DNA of 64,000 nucleotides, taken from positions 1-64,000 of the forward strand of contig NZ_WBMR01000027.1 of NCBI RefSeq assembly GCF_008923365.1, in the 5' to 3' direction. Every line of letters starts with the position of its first letter. The first letter of the stretch is position 1. The position numbers and the translations under genes are program-made. This stretch comes from Actinomadura montaniterrae. Its GTDB lineage: Bacteria; Actinomycetota; Actinomycetes; Streptosporangiales; Streptosporangiaceae. Below, piece by piece: positions 55,462 through 64,000 of this stretch. The notes under the pieces are model-generated. The model did no database searches, was not told where the DNA came from, and saw only the letters and a list, made by a program, of their open reading frames with translations.

Positions 55462-56262
55462 TTAGGCCCTCCCAGTCGGGGCCGTCCAGGACACCGCCGC
55501 GTAGGCCTGATGGTTGTGGATGCTCTCGTCGTTGACCGCGCGAACGCGGTACAGGCGGATACGCCCCGAGGCGGCCAGTACCTGGGCGACGTTGCGGACC
55601 ATGTCCTCTACGAAGACAGGATTGTCGTAGCCCGCCATGGTCACGTGGCGTTCATCAGGTCTCTTCAGCAACGCGTAGACAGGCGAGGATGCCGCTGCTT
55701 CAGCGATCCCGATGAGCTCGTCAAACCAGAGATCCGTCGGGTGTTCTGCAGGCTTGACGTCGATGGTGATGTGGCCACGCTGGTTATGGGCCCCACGATC
55801 GCTGATCGCCTTGCTGCATGGGCAGACGCTAGTGACCGGCACATCAGCGCTCAGGACCATCGAGGCACCTTCAGGACCGCTAGAGGCGGCCACCGCGCAG
55901 GTGTACTCGATGAATGCTCGAGCACGGGTGACCGGGGCTTCGCGCTCCAGGAAGTACGGGAACGACATCTGAACATAGGCGGAGGCAGTGCCCATGTGCT
56001 GACGAAGATCGTCCGCGATACTGGTTACGTTTTGGGGGCTCAACTGGTCCCGGGCGCCGTGGAGCACTTCGATGAAGCGGCTCAGGTGCGCGCCCCTTAC
56101 CTCGGGTCCGAGACTCACCGACATCGCGACCGTGGCGACAGTTTCTCGCTTTGCCCCCTGTCCATCGGCTACAAGAACCGGATAGCGAAGGCCTTCCACA
56201 CCTACCTCATCAAGCGGGATCCCGCGAGAGTCTGGGGCCGCTTGCACATCCTCGAGCCTCAT
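55462..56262 (-). CDS. folE2: GTP cyclohydrolase FolE2 (type IB)
   Basis: 266 aa from ATG 56262; AGGGGGG lies 4 nt upstream and the ATG overlaps the queD stop (ATGA). FolE2 signature [20 protein letters not shown] and the late [12 protein letters not shown] are clear. It makes dihydroneopterin triphosphate from GTP, the first step to preQ0. This is the metal-flexible IB enzyme and not canonical FolE. Placed inside the dpd operon, it frees preQ0 supply from host folate metabolism. Confidence 0.93.
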   Translation of the reverse strand: MRLEDVQAAPDSRGIPLDEVGVEGLRYPVLVADGQGAKRETVATVAMSVSLGPEVRGAHLSRFIEVLHGARDQLSPQNVTSIADDLRQHMGTASAYVQMSFPYFLEREAPVTRARAFIEYTCAVAASSGPEGASMVLSADVPVTSVCPCSKAISDRGAHNQRGHITIDVKPAEHPTDLWFDELIGIAEAAASSPVYALLKRPDERHVTMAGYDNPVFVEDMVRNVAQVLAASGRIRLYRVRAVNDESIHNHQAYAAVSWTAPTGRA

Positions 56263-56615
56263 GCGTCCCCCCTGTAGATGCATCCCGAGGTGCAAGTCTC
56301 ACGGACCACGATCGCGGAGAGCGGCAACTGATGGGTCAAGCGATCCCAGATCCACCTGGCGAGAACTTCGCTGGTCGGGTTCTCAAGCCCCGGGACCTCA
56401 TTGAGGTAGTAGTGATCAAGCTGGTCCTGGATCGGCTTGAATGCGACCTTGATCTCGGCGAAGTCCATGAGCCATCCGGTGGCCGGATCGACATCGCCAC
56501 TAACGTGGACCTCTACGCGGTAACTGTGCCCATGGAGCCTCGCGCACTTGTGCCCGGTCGCTACATTCGGAAGCCGATGAGCGGCTTCGAACGTGAACTC
56601 ACGGAAGATTTCCAT
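56259..56615 (-). CDS. queD: QueD: 6-carboxytetrahydropterin synthase
   Basis: 118 aa from ATG 56615, overlapping the queE stop (TGATG). PTPS-fold motifs: [11 protein letters not shown] (zinc His), [15 protein letters not shown] (catalytic Cys and HxH zinc ligands), MDFAEIK and a late Glu in [12 protein letters not shown]. It converts dihydroneopterin triphosphate to carboxytetrahydropterin, second step of preQ0 synthesis. Confidence 0.95.
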   Translation of the reverse strand: MEIFREFTFEAAHRLPNVATGHKCARLHGHSYRVEVHVSGDVDPATGWLMDFAEIKVAFKPIQDQLDHYYLNEVPGLENPTSEVLARWIWDRLTHQLPLSAIVVRETCTSGCIYRGDA

Positions 56616-57253
56616 CACCGAATCCCCAGGGTCTTGTGTGTCTGGACGCTCAAGTGCCATTGGGGGTGCTCTAGGCAGTACTCGACCGCCGCCTGGGTGT
56701 TGGCCACCAGGTCAGGACCGTCCATCGGCTGCAGCATGAACCGAGTGAAGTCAAGGTCTTCAAAGCGTTCTGGTTCCGCTCCAACCTGGGGGTAGACCAG
56801 TTTTAGATCGTTCCCAGATATCAGGACCAACTCCGTGCCGGCCTTCGGACTCACGCAGATCCAGTCGATGCCGTCAGGAGCCGGACGGGTGCCGTTGGTC
56901 TCGATGGCGACCTCGAAACCCTCGGCATGCAGGGCGTCGAGCGCCTCGGCATCCAGTTGAAGCAATGGCTCTCCGCCCGTGCACACTACGTAAGGCCGGC
57001 TACGAGGATGTGACTGTCCCTGCCAAGTCTTGGCCACCGCAGCCGCCAGGTCGACGGCAGTCCTGAACCGCCCGCCACCCGGCCCGTCCGTCCCAACGAA
57101 GTCGGTATCACAGAACTGACAGATGGCGCGATGCCGGTCCTTTTCTCGTCCCGTCCACAAGTTGCAACTGGTAAACCGACAGAACACAGAGGGTCGCCCT
57201 GCATGACTTCCTTCACCTTGCAGGGTGTAAAAGATCTCCTTAACTCTGTACAT
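56615..57253 (-). CDS. queE: QueE: 7-carboxy-7-deazaguanine synthase (radical SAM)
   Basis: 212 aa. The cluster ligands are C30-x14-C45-x2-C48 ([20 protein letters not shown], then FCDTD), the expanded radical-SAM motif seen in some QueE enzymes. [20 protein letters not shown] and [20 protein letters not shown] are family hallmarks. It contracts the pterin ring to 7-carboxy-7-deazaguanine. It lies 8 nt after queC and is cotranscribed with queD by 1-nt overlap. Confidence 0.95.
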   Translation of the reverse strand: MYRVKEIFYTLQGEGSHAGRPSVFCRFTSCNLWTGREKDRHRAICQFCDTDFVGTDGPGGGRFRTAVDLAAAVAKTWQGQSHPRSRPYVVCTGGEPLLQLDAEALDALHAEGFEVAIETNGTRPAPDGIDWICVSPKAGTELVLISGNDLKLVYPQVGAEPERFEDLDFTRFMLQPMDGPDLVANTQAAVEYCLEHPQWHLSVQTHKTLGIR

Positions 57254-57261
57254 CTCCGCGG

Positions 57262-57969
57262 TTAGGCGTCTGCTGAGGAGAAGGAAGGATCCACCAGACC
57301 AAGTTCAGCAAAGCCGCGCCCCCGGAGTAGGCACGAGTCACAGGTCTCACAGGCTCGACCATCGACTGGGTCATAGCAACTATGGGTCCAGGAGTAGTCC
57401 ACTCCCAGATCGAGGCCACGCTGGATGGTTTGAGCTTTAGTCAGTTCGATCAGCGGCGTGTGAATCTTGAGTTGCTGGGTGCCCTCCACACCGGCCTTGG
57501 TCGCCAGGTTGGCCATGCGCTCGTAGGCCTCGATGTACTCGGGACGGCAGTCCGGGTATCCACTGTAGTCCATCGCGTTGACCCCGACGAAGACATCGGA
57601 AGAGCCGAGCGTCTCCGCCCAGGCAAGCGCGAAGGAGAGAAAGATGGTGTTCCGCGCCGGTACATAGGTGATCGGGATCTCGTCCGCGCTGACGTCATTG
57701 ACGCTCTCGTGATGCGGAACAGCGAGAGCGTCATCGGTCAAGGCTGATCCACCGAAGACGGCGAGGTTGATGTCTGCGATCACGTGCTGGGCGGCACCCA
57801 ACTCAGCCGCGACCTTCTTTGCCGCGTCGAGTTCTTCAGTGTGGCGCTGCCCGTACCGGAAGCTCAGCGCGTACGTCTCGTAGCCTTCCTCGCGAGCGAT
57901 TGCAAGGACGGTGGTCGAGTCCAGGCCTCCACTCAGCAGCACGACTGCTCTGCGCTTGTCACTATTCAC
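57262..57969 (-). CDS. queC: QueC: 7-cyano-7-deazaguanine (preQ0) synthase
   Basis: 235 aa from GTG 57969 with GGAAGG upstream. The PP-loop is [17 protein letters not shown], then [12 protein letters not shown], and the zinc ligands are in [20 protein letters not shown] near the C-terminus. It uses ATP and ammonia to make preQ0. First gene of the minus-strand modification operon, so the promoter must lie in 57970-58560. Confidence 0.95.
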   Translation of the reverse strand: MNSDKRRAVVLLSGGLDSTTVLAIAREEGYETYALSFRYGQRHTEELDAAKKVAAELGAAQHVIADINLAVFGGSALTDDALAVPHHESVNDVSADEIPITYVPARNTIFLSFALAWAETLGSSDVFVGVNAMDYSGYPDCRPEYIEAYERMANLATKAGVEGTQQLKIHTPLIELTKAQTIQRGLDLGVDYSWTHSCYDPVDGRACETCDSCLLRGRGFAELGLVDPSFSSADA

Positions 57970-58559
57970 TTGCGACCTTCCGCTCGTCGAGGCACCGGGG
58001 AAACTTCATCATCGTTCGTCGCTTGACGAGGTTACTTTCCCTGAAGTCACAGCGCAACGCTGACACGGTGGTCTCACCAGCGGCACCGGCGGGGTGTCGT
58101 CGCCACGCGTTCCGTCTCGGCATGCCCCCCTGCAACCTCGCTGACCTGCAGTGATATCCCCTTCCCAGCGATCGATGCAAGGTAGTGCAGACAGAAACTG
58201 CAGCATGAGTGCCTCCTGCATGACTGTCAGTTTCTGTTGATCAACCAAGCAGGGGAGCCTGTGTCTTGTGGGATGTCGGTGGCATCCCACAGACACCGTC
58301 GCGAGCAACGCGCTGACCTGCGCATCTCAGCCCCATGAGACGCGCCTCTTACGCTGCGAGGCGGGAGTGAGATCCCGCGGTCCCGTCTCCTTGGTCTTGG
58401 GACAACCCCACGCCTGTGACCTGCATGCTTCAGTTGGACAAGGCGGCCGCCATCCCAGACGTCTCATTGATCACATGGCAACCCTGTGAGCCGTGCCGTT
58501 TGACGTCGTCGGGGCGGCAGCGGGAGTCGTCGCGGTCCTCGATGGAGATTTGCAGACGG
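57970..58559. promoter_or_regulatory. Leader and regulatory region upstream of queC
   Basis: 590 bp without a supported gene. Two inverted repeats are visible: CAGAAACTG (58192-58200)/CAGTTTCTG (58228-58236), and TGTGGGATG (58267-58275)/CATCCCACA (58283-58291). They lie about 220-320 bp upstream of queC and could be operators or a terminator for transcription from the right. No preQ1/preQ0 riboswitch pattern could be recognised. Confidence 0.45.
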
Positions 58560-58599
58560 TCACCGCGCTTCGTATGCTGCGCACCGAAAGGAGCGCCAG

Positions 58600-59510
<911 letters not shown>

Positions 59511-59514
59511 GGTC

Positions 59515-59850
59515 TCAGCGCCTGATCAGTGCCCAACTGGCGTGGCCGCCGGCACAGCCGTACTCGCCGGTCTCATCGGCGTATGCGCCCGCCAGCAGCA
59601 ACCCGCGTCCGTGCTCTGCCGGATCGGCACTCCGATCGGTGCGAGCAGGAGCGGGGCCATCGTCCAGGACCGTGAGACGTGTCCGCTGACTGCTGATGCT
59701 GAGTTCAGCCCTGATTCGGCCGCCGGGCCAACTGCTGGCGGTGTGCCACAGCGCGTTCGTGCCGTACTCACTGACGATCAACTCGAATGCCTCGGACAGT
59801 TCCGGGTCCTCGGCCAGGAGCAGACGAACCCAGTGACGCAGCAGAGGCAC
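59515..59850 (-). CDS. HATPase-fold serine kinase/anti-sigma-like ATP-binding protein
   Basis: 111 aa from GTG 59850. GHKL-type motifs: LIVSEYGTNALWHTAS (N-box), LTVLDDGPAP (G1), HGRGLLLAGAYADETGEYGC (G2) and ASWAL at the end. This matches the short RsbW/SpoIIAB-like proteins frequent next to XRE-DUF397 pairs. The N-terminus is shorter than usual, and the start lies inside the next upstream gene (83-nt overlap), so the true start is uncertain. Confidence 0.75.
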   Translation of the reverse strand: MPLLRHWVRLLLAEDPELSEAFELIVSEYGTNALWHTASSWPGGRIRAELSISSQRTRLTVLDDGPAPARTDRSADPAEHGRGLLLAGAYADETGEYGCAGGHASWALIRR

Positions 59851-60082
59851 CGGAGTCAGTCACTCCGGGGACGTCCACGCTCCACACGCAACCGTCCTTG
59901 TCCCCTTCGGTGTCCGCTCCGCCATCGGTAACCTGCCGCGTCGTCGGCGTCCTCGAGATAGTCGAGGCGCCGTCTGCTTCCCGTGCGACCGGGCTATCAC
60001 CGCCCAGGGGTCCGACCGTGCGCGAAGTCGCCTCGGCGCTCTGGACGATGGGCGGCGCCAGGGCCTTCAGAGCTATCCTCAT
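59768..60082 (-). CDS. Small hypothetical protein upstream of the HATPase gene
   Basis: 104 aa from ATG 60082, with the excellent site AAGGAGGT 4 nt upstream. Begins MRIALKALAPPIVQSAEATS, the rest is polar and acidic (GGADTEGDKDGC). The ribosome site argues for translation. The overlap with the HATPase frame suggests translational coupling or a frameshift joining the two. Not recognised. Confidence 0.5.
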   Translation of the reverse strand: MRIALKALAPPIVQSAEATSRTVGPLGGDSPVAREADGASTISRTPTTRQVTDGGADTEGDKDGCVWSVDVPGVTDSGASAASLGSSAPGRGPGTVRGIRVDRQ

Positions 60083-60328
60083 CCGTACCTCCTTCTGGAG
60101 GGTGAGGCCGCGCGGCCGGGCCAGGGGCTCCAATCCGTAACCCGGCCGCGCGGCTGTTATGTGCTGCCCACCGAAACTCTCAGCTGGGTCAGCCGATCAC
60201 GACCTACGCCTGCAGAGGCTGTCGCCACCACAAGCTGTGACTTGCTGCACACCGTCAGTGTGCCGAGTAGCATGCTGCCTGTGCAACTTCTCTCGTGAAA
60301 TTTCTCCAGAGACGGAAGTGGTGATGTA

Positions 60329-61186
60329 TTGACCTCCCCAACCGTTCGACGGCGGCAACTGGGCACGGAGCTCCGCCATCTGCGTGAGGCTGCAGGGCTC
60401 ACCGGCGACGAAGTCACCGAGCGTCTGGATTGGTACGGCGCCAAGGTCTCCCGGATCGAGAAGGGCCGGATCTCAGTCCCGTGGTCAGACGTCGTCGATC
60501 TCCTGGACCTCTATGGGGTGAACGACTCCTCCACTCGTGAGGCACTCATCCAGTTGGCCAAGGCGGCGCGGCAGAAGGAGTGGTGGCAGCCCTACAGCGA
60601 CATGCTGAGCAAGAACGCCCGAACCTACATTGGGCTCGAGTCAGCGGCCGAGTCGCTTCGGACGTATCAGCCCTCTTCGGTCCCCGGCCTCCTGCAGACC
60701 ACCGACTACGCGCGGGCGATCATCACTCGCGCCGGCCCGTTGACACTGGGGGAAGACGAGATCGATCGTCGTCTCAGCCTCCGTACGAAGCGCCAGGCCG
60801 TCATCGGCGAAGCGGGCACTCTCCGGCTCTGGACAGTGCTGGACGAGGCCGCCCTCTATCGCGAGATCGGAGGGCCGGATGTCATGCACGGGCAGCTCAT
60901 GCACCTGGTCGAGATGGCGCACCACCCCCAGATCGACATCCAAGTGATGCCGTTCAGCGCAGGCCCACACGCCTCACTCAGCGGCATGATTGGGGTCTTC
61001 AGCTTCCCTGGCTCCGATCCGGACGTTGCCTACGTCGACAGCGTCTCGGGAACCCTCTTCTTGGAGCGTGCGGCCGACGTGCAAGCCACGAGCACCGCGT
61101 TCCAGCACCTCAGCGCGACGGCGCTCAGCCCTGCGGCGTCCGTCGACCTGATCAAGGCCGTAGCCCGACGACACCAGACAGGGTAG
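60329..61186 (+). CDS. XRE family regulator with DUF5753-type domain
   Basis: 285 aa from TTG 60329 (GGAAGTGGTG upstream). Helix-turn-helix RRRQLGTELRHLREAAGLTG, then WYGAKVSRIEKGRISV. The DUF5753 part follows: LRTYQPSSVPGLLQTTDYAR, LWTVLDEAALYREIGG and IDIQVMPFSAGPHASLSG. Such proteins pair with a DUF397 partner; the pair is widespread in actinomycetes and often reported to affect development or antibiotic output. Here the DUF397 gene is 10 nt downstream. Confidence 0.92.
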   Translation: MTSPTVRRRQLGTELRHLREAAGLTGDEVTERLDWYGAKVSRIEKGRISVPWSDVVDLLDLYGVNDSSTREALIQLAKAARQKEWWQPYSDMLSKNARTYIGLESAAESLRTYQPSSVPGLLQTTDYARAIITRAGPLTLGEDEIDRRLSLRTKRQAVIGEAGTLRLWTVLDEAALYREIGGPDVMHGQLMHLVEMAHHPQIDIQVMPFSAGPHASLSGMIGVFSFPGSDPDVAYVDSVSGTLFLERAADVQATSTAFQHLSATALSPAASVDLIKAVARRHQTG

Positions 61187-61196
61187 ACAAGTAAGC

Positions 61197-61403
61197 ATGA
61201 TTCCGGATTTCAGCCAAGCATCTTGGACTAAGAGCACCCGCAGCCAGCAGACGACCGATCAGTGCGTCGAGTTAGCAGGCGTCGGTGGTTACACCGCCGT
61301 GCGGGATTCCAAGGATCCGGAAGGCCCGAAGCTCATCCTCGAAGGTCGGGTCTGGCAGAGGCTCAGGCATCAGATCAAGGCGGGCGTCTTCGACCAGGGG
61401 TGA
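61197..61403 (+). CDS. DUF397 domain protein
   Basis: 68 aa. WTKSTRSQQTTDQCVELAGV, then YTAVRDSKDPEGPKLILEGR, the DUF397 pattern (W-x-KS..S.....CVE.A......VRDSKDP.GP.L). It forms a toxin-antitoxin-like or regulator/partner unit with the XRE protein upstream. Confidence 0.93.
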   Translation: MIPDFSQASWTKSTRSQQTTDQCVELAGVGGYTAVRDSKDPEGPKLILEGRVWQRLRHQIKAGVFDQG

Positions 61404-61637
61404 ACTGGCCAGGAAGGCCAGTTCCGCTCCTCCACAAGCACTTAGAGGTCGTGATCTTGGCTCGCTCCGTCAGGTGGTCGCAGCACGATGGTCTCGTTCC
61501 AGCGGCGGTGGTCGGCCGCCACTCGGCTGGGTCGTGCGGGATGTCACGACCCGCCGCGTAGTCGGCTGGTCGTTCGACACACCTCCAGAACAGCCGTGCT
61601 GGTCAACCCCGGGCAGAGGGGCGCACCGCTCGCAGGA

Positions 61638-63326
61638 TTAGTTCGTCGTCTTAACCGGGAGGTGGGGGCCGAGATAACCGATGTAAATCTTGCCGGTGTT
61701 CTTGACATCGTCGAAGTAGTGCATGCGGGGCGCGCTCATGCCTGTGCCGCCGCCAAGCCGCACGTGGGCTCCCATGAACACCTTGCCAGAAGGATCCACG
61801 GTGTTCGGTGCAGGGAGGAGGCGGGCGCGGCGCATCTTGGGGTCGTTCTTCACAGGTTCCGATTCGTCGGGCGCGACCTTGCCCGCGCTGATCGCGTGCG
61901 CTGCTGGTGGAGGTTCTTTGCACCATGTGAGGAACCCGCCGGCGAAGGATCCCTCAACGCTCGTCTCCGCGTAGTTGTTCATAGCAAGCATGGCCTGCCA
62001 CGCTGTCTGCGCCCAAGAAGAGGCGCTGGGACGGGAGTCCAGGTCGTCCAGCGGATGATCGAGGTCGCCGGTGAAGATCACCCTCGGCAGCTCTTTATCC
62101 ATGCGGTCCAGCACTTCAGCGAAGGTCGTGGGGAGACGCGTGTGCTCGTCGGCCGGGGCGTTGGCGTCGGTTTCCCGGCCCGCCAGCACTAGCAGCCGCC
62201 GCAGAGTCCTAATTTGATCCCGGAACGACTCGGCGCGCTGGTTGACCGCGTCGAATTCTGCGGACAGCGCAATCAGTTCATCGTTGCGCTGGGCGAGCTT
62301 CTCTTCCGTTTTCTCCGCTTCAGCGACGAGTTCCAGGGCCGCATCCAGGTTCTTTCGGAGGTCTTGAACGTCCTCGTGGCGCGAATCCGACGGTGTGCGA
62401 GATAGTGGAGAGGCGCCTTCTAGAGGTGTGGGGTTGGAGAGAAGTGCCCGGCTGAGCCCGGCGAGCGGCCGAGGGAGGAGCGCTTCCGAGCTCAGCCGGT
62501 ACGGGAGTCCGGACAGAAGGACGCGAGCGCGGGGCTGACCACCTTGGACCCATGTCGATGACAAGACGCGGTGACGCAAAGCATCGTCGGCGCTGGCCGG
62601 GTCAGCGCCGGGGAGGTAGGTGCGCACTGCACCGCCCCATACTCGATGGGTATCGCCGATCTCCTGGTTGAACTCCTCCGTCGCGTGCGGATCCAGGAGG
62701 TGGAGCCCGGCCAAACCGGCGGTGTAGCGGGTGGCGCTCTCAACGACGCGGCGCCACTCCTGAAAATCCCGTTGCGGATGTGCACTCGCCACGATGACGG
62801 GCATCCGGCGGTCGGGATCGCACACTACGTGAATCAGCGTGTCGACGTCGGGAGGCCGGACCAGGATCGGCTTTTCACGCAACAGTGTCAGCGAGTCCCG
62901 AGCGTCGACAACGTCTAGCAGGCCGCGAACGAGCTGAGGAACGCCCGGACGCCGCGCCTTCACTGGGCCATCCTCGTCCGCCTGGGTGACTGGAGGAACG
63001 AGGAGTTCGATGTCGAGCCAGAACCAGCTCCTGGCCCCGCCACGGTTTCTTCCTGGAGCATGCACCGTGAGCGTCGACACCCACGTGCCCTGCGCGCGCG
63101 GCTCACGGAGCTGCCACCGTTTCGTTTGCGCCCCATCCGGCGCATTCCGTGCCAGCACCAGCATGAGCTGACCGTCAGCGCCTACCCGCGCAGCGCCCTT
63201 GTCGAACGCCTGCTGGTCAAGGTGTTTGTGTCCAAGCCAACACCGGATCTGCTGCTCCGCGACTGAGAAGGCCTCATCCGCCGGCAGACCAGTGTGAAAG
63301 ACCGACCGGTAACGCTCTGCAGACAT
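61638..63326 (-). CDS. Large unrecognised protein with central coiled coil
   Basis: 562 aa from the Met at 63326 (alternative 63413). The N-terminal 280 residues are alpha/beta (WFWLDIELLVPPVTQADEDG; MPVIVASAHPQRDFQEWRRV; VWGGAVRTYLPGADPASADD). A coiled coil follows at about 315-380 (VQDLRKNLDAALELVAEAEK; EEKLAQRNDELIALSAEFDA). The C-terminus is a compact domain with VFMGAHVRLGGGTG and GKIYIGYLGPHLPV. No family recognised. Alone on its strand between the XRE/DUF397 pair and the integrase; a cargo or accessory defence role is possible but unsupported. Confidence 0.7.
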   Translation of the reverse strand: MSAERYRSVFHTGLPADEAFSVAEQQIRCWLGHKHLDQQAFDKGAARVGADGQLMLVLARNAPDGAQTKRWQLREPRAQGTWVSTLTVHAPGRNRGGARSWFWLDIELLVPPVTQADEDGPVKARRPGVPQLVRGLLDVVDARDSLTLLREKPILVRPPDVDTLIHVVCDPDRRMPVIVASAHPQRDFQEWRRVVESATRYTAGLAGLHLLDPHATEEFNQEIGDTHRVWGGAVRTYLPGADPASADDALRHRVLSSTWVQGGQPRARVLLSGLPYRLSSEALLPRPLAGLSRALLSNPTPLEGASPLSRTPSDSRHEDVQDLRKNLDAALELVAEAEKTEEKLAQRNDELIALSAEFDAVNQRAESFRDQIRTLRRLLVLAGRETDANAPADEHTRLPTTFAEVLDRMDKELPRVIFTGDLDHPLDDLDSRPSASSWAQTAWQAMLAMNNYAETSVEGSFAGGFLTWCKEPPPAAHAISAGKVAPDESEPVKNDPKMRRARLLPAPNTVDPSGKVFMGAHVRLGGGTGMSAPRMHYFDDVKNTGKIYIGYLGPHLPVKTTN

Positions 63327-63591
63327 CTCCACATCCTTCGCCTCGGCTCGCCTCGCAATCGGAAACAGGATGCGGGAGCTGTCGCGGCGATGTATATAAG
63401 ACGTCCCGGGCAAACCGTCGGTTTACTCGTCTGAAAGCGCCAGCGGAAGTGTCATGTACCGGCTCAGCGTCGCGGACGCGGTGAGGATGGGTGGCACTCC
63501 AAAATCTGCTCACCGGCATGTCAGTGCGTAGATACAGCGGGCGTGATCGACGCAACGCACCAGGGTCAGGCCGGAGTGGTGGTCAGATGCA
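63327..63591. other. Intergenic stretch upstream of the coiled-coil gene
   Basis: 265 bp with no supported gene. It should contain the promoter of the minus-strand gene ending at 61638. It is somewhat A/T-richer near 63390-63425. No repeat seen. Confidence 0.5.
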
Positions 63592-63625
63592 CGGGGGTAT
63601 CTCCCTAGTCCGAGAGATACCCCCG
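63592..63625. terminator. 12-bp perfect hairpin downstream of the integrase
   Basis: CGGGGGTATCTC (63592-63603) pairs with GAGATACCCCCG (63614-63625) around a 10-nt loop. It follows the integrase stop by 43 bp on the minus strand and is a good terminator candidate. It could also be an arm-type recombinase site. Confidence 0.65.
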
Positions 63626-63668
63626 CGGCTTGGAACGCACGATGCCCGTTGAAGTGCAGCAGTCGCTG

Positions 63669-64000
63669 CTATTTGGTGGTTGAGCGGTTCCGGGTTCTGG
63701 CTAGGGCTTCGAGGGCGGTTTCGTCGGCGTCGGGGAGGGTGTGTAGGTAGCGCTCGGTTGTGGCTATGGAGGCGTGGCCTAGGCGTTCCTTCACCACCTG
63801 CAGGTCGGCGCCGCCGTTGAGGAGCCAGGAGGCATGGGCGTGGCGTAGGTCGCGCATGGTGGGTCTGAAGTTGAGGCCGGCGGCGGCCAGGGCGGGATAC
63901 CAGATCTTGCGGCGGAACCAGTCGTTGGGGATGTGGCCGTCGGTCTCCCGGACGCGGCGGGGGCGGGGGTTGTCCTTGCCGTTCGCGCGACGGGCGGCTC
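63669..64000 (-). CDS. int: Tyrosine recombinase/integrase, C-terminal part (5' end outside window)
   Basis: The last 110 residues are visible: [37 protein letters not shown], then [20 protein letters not shown]. The catalytic residues seen are R and H of R-x2-RH-x2-H, the second His of LGHAS and the nucleophile Tyr of ERYLH. It would integrate or excise the island at tRNA-Pro; the target is inferred from the island layout. The gene runs off the window. Confidence 0.92.
   Translation of the reverse strand, partial: AARRANGKDNPRPRRVRETDGHIPNDWFRRKIWYPALAAAGLNFRPTMRDLRHAHASWLLNGGADLQVVKERLGHASIATTERYLHTLPDADETALEALARTRNRSTTK

Noticed and set aside
57970..58191. preQ1 riboswitch ahead of the que genes
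   Set aside because: No compact H-type pseudoknot with an A-rich tail could be recognised next to the queC start.
63400..63668. Attachment-site repeat of the tRNA-Pro 3' end
   Set aside because: No match to TTCAAATCCCGCCACCCC was found there; the right att site is probably outside the window.

Overview
The window is very GC-rich DNA from a filamentous-type actinomycete. A Thermomonosporaceae/Actinomadura-like or Streptosporangiales-like host is my guess. The evidence is the base composition, actinobacterial family members (a GlxR-type Crp, WhiB, paired ArsA-like ATPases, XRE-DUF397 pairs), and the gene order crp - MBL hydrolase - RidA - ArsA pair - whiB - PBP - metallophosphoesterase. I recall this order from the Mycobacterium Rv3676-Rv3683 and Streptomyces crp-wblA neighbourhoods.

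Positions 1-23.83 kb are core chromosome. They hold a sigma factor with a built-in zinc-finger anti-sigma-like tail (cut by the left edge), an SDR/CMD pair, a secreted esterase, TetR, Crp, MBL hydrolase, NUDIX, RidA, a DUF4177 protein, HxlR with a quinone-oxidoreductase-like MDR enzyme, an FAD monooxygenase, MarR divergent from an MFS exporter, an SPFH protein, two ArsA/Get3-like ATPases, MerR, a SnoaL-like protein, WhiB, a class A PBP with a PASTA domain, YqeY, a metallophosphoesterase, a methyltransferase and a tRNA-Pro(CGG).

From the 3' end of that tRNA to beyond the right edge lies an integrated mobile island. Its left part has an XRE regulator, a glycine-rich-domain-like protein with a Cys-rich tail, a methyltransferase, a frameshifted excisionase, an accessory protein, and a relaxase/MobC pair next to striking palindromes. 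Its right end has an XRE/DUF397/HATPase signalling module, a large unrecognised coiled-coil protein and a tyrosine integrase on the minus strand, cut by the window edge. I see no conjugation ATPase or type IV secretion genes, so the visible part looks mobilisable rather than self-transmissible.

The cargo (33.4-58.0 kb) is a complete Dpd 7-deazaguanine DNA modification/restriction system. The plus-strand restriction operon runs dpdE-F-G-H-I-J-K-D, every junction overlapping by 1-14 nt. It faces a minus-strand modification operon, queC-queE-queD-folE2-dpdC-dpdB-dpdA-dpdB. FolE2, QueD, QueE and QueC should make preQ0 from GTP. DpdA (TGT-like) with DpdB should insert it into DNA, and DpdC should convert it to the amido form. 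The DpdD-K proteins (three helicases, an ATPase, a PLD-like protein and accessory proteins) would then restrict unmodified DNA. Unusual points are two divergent DpdB copies flanking dpdA, a type IB (FolE2) cyclohydrolase, and about 0.8 kb imperfect direct repeats flanking the whole cluster. One repeat copy carries an open small gene and the other a broken one. A poly-G/poly-C stretch at 59.3 kb is probably an assembly artefact.
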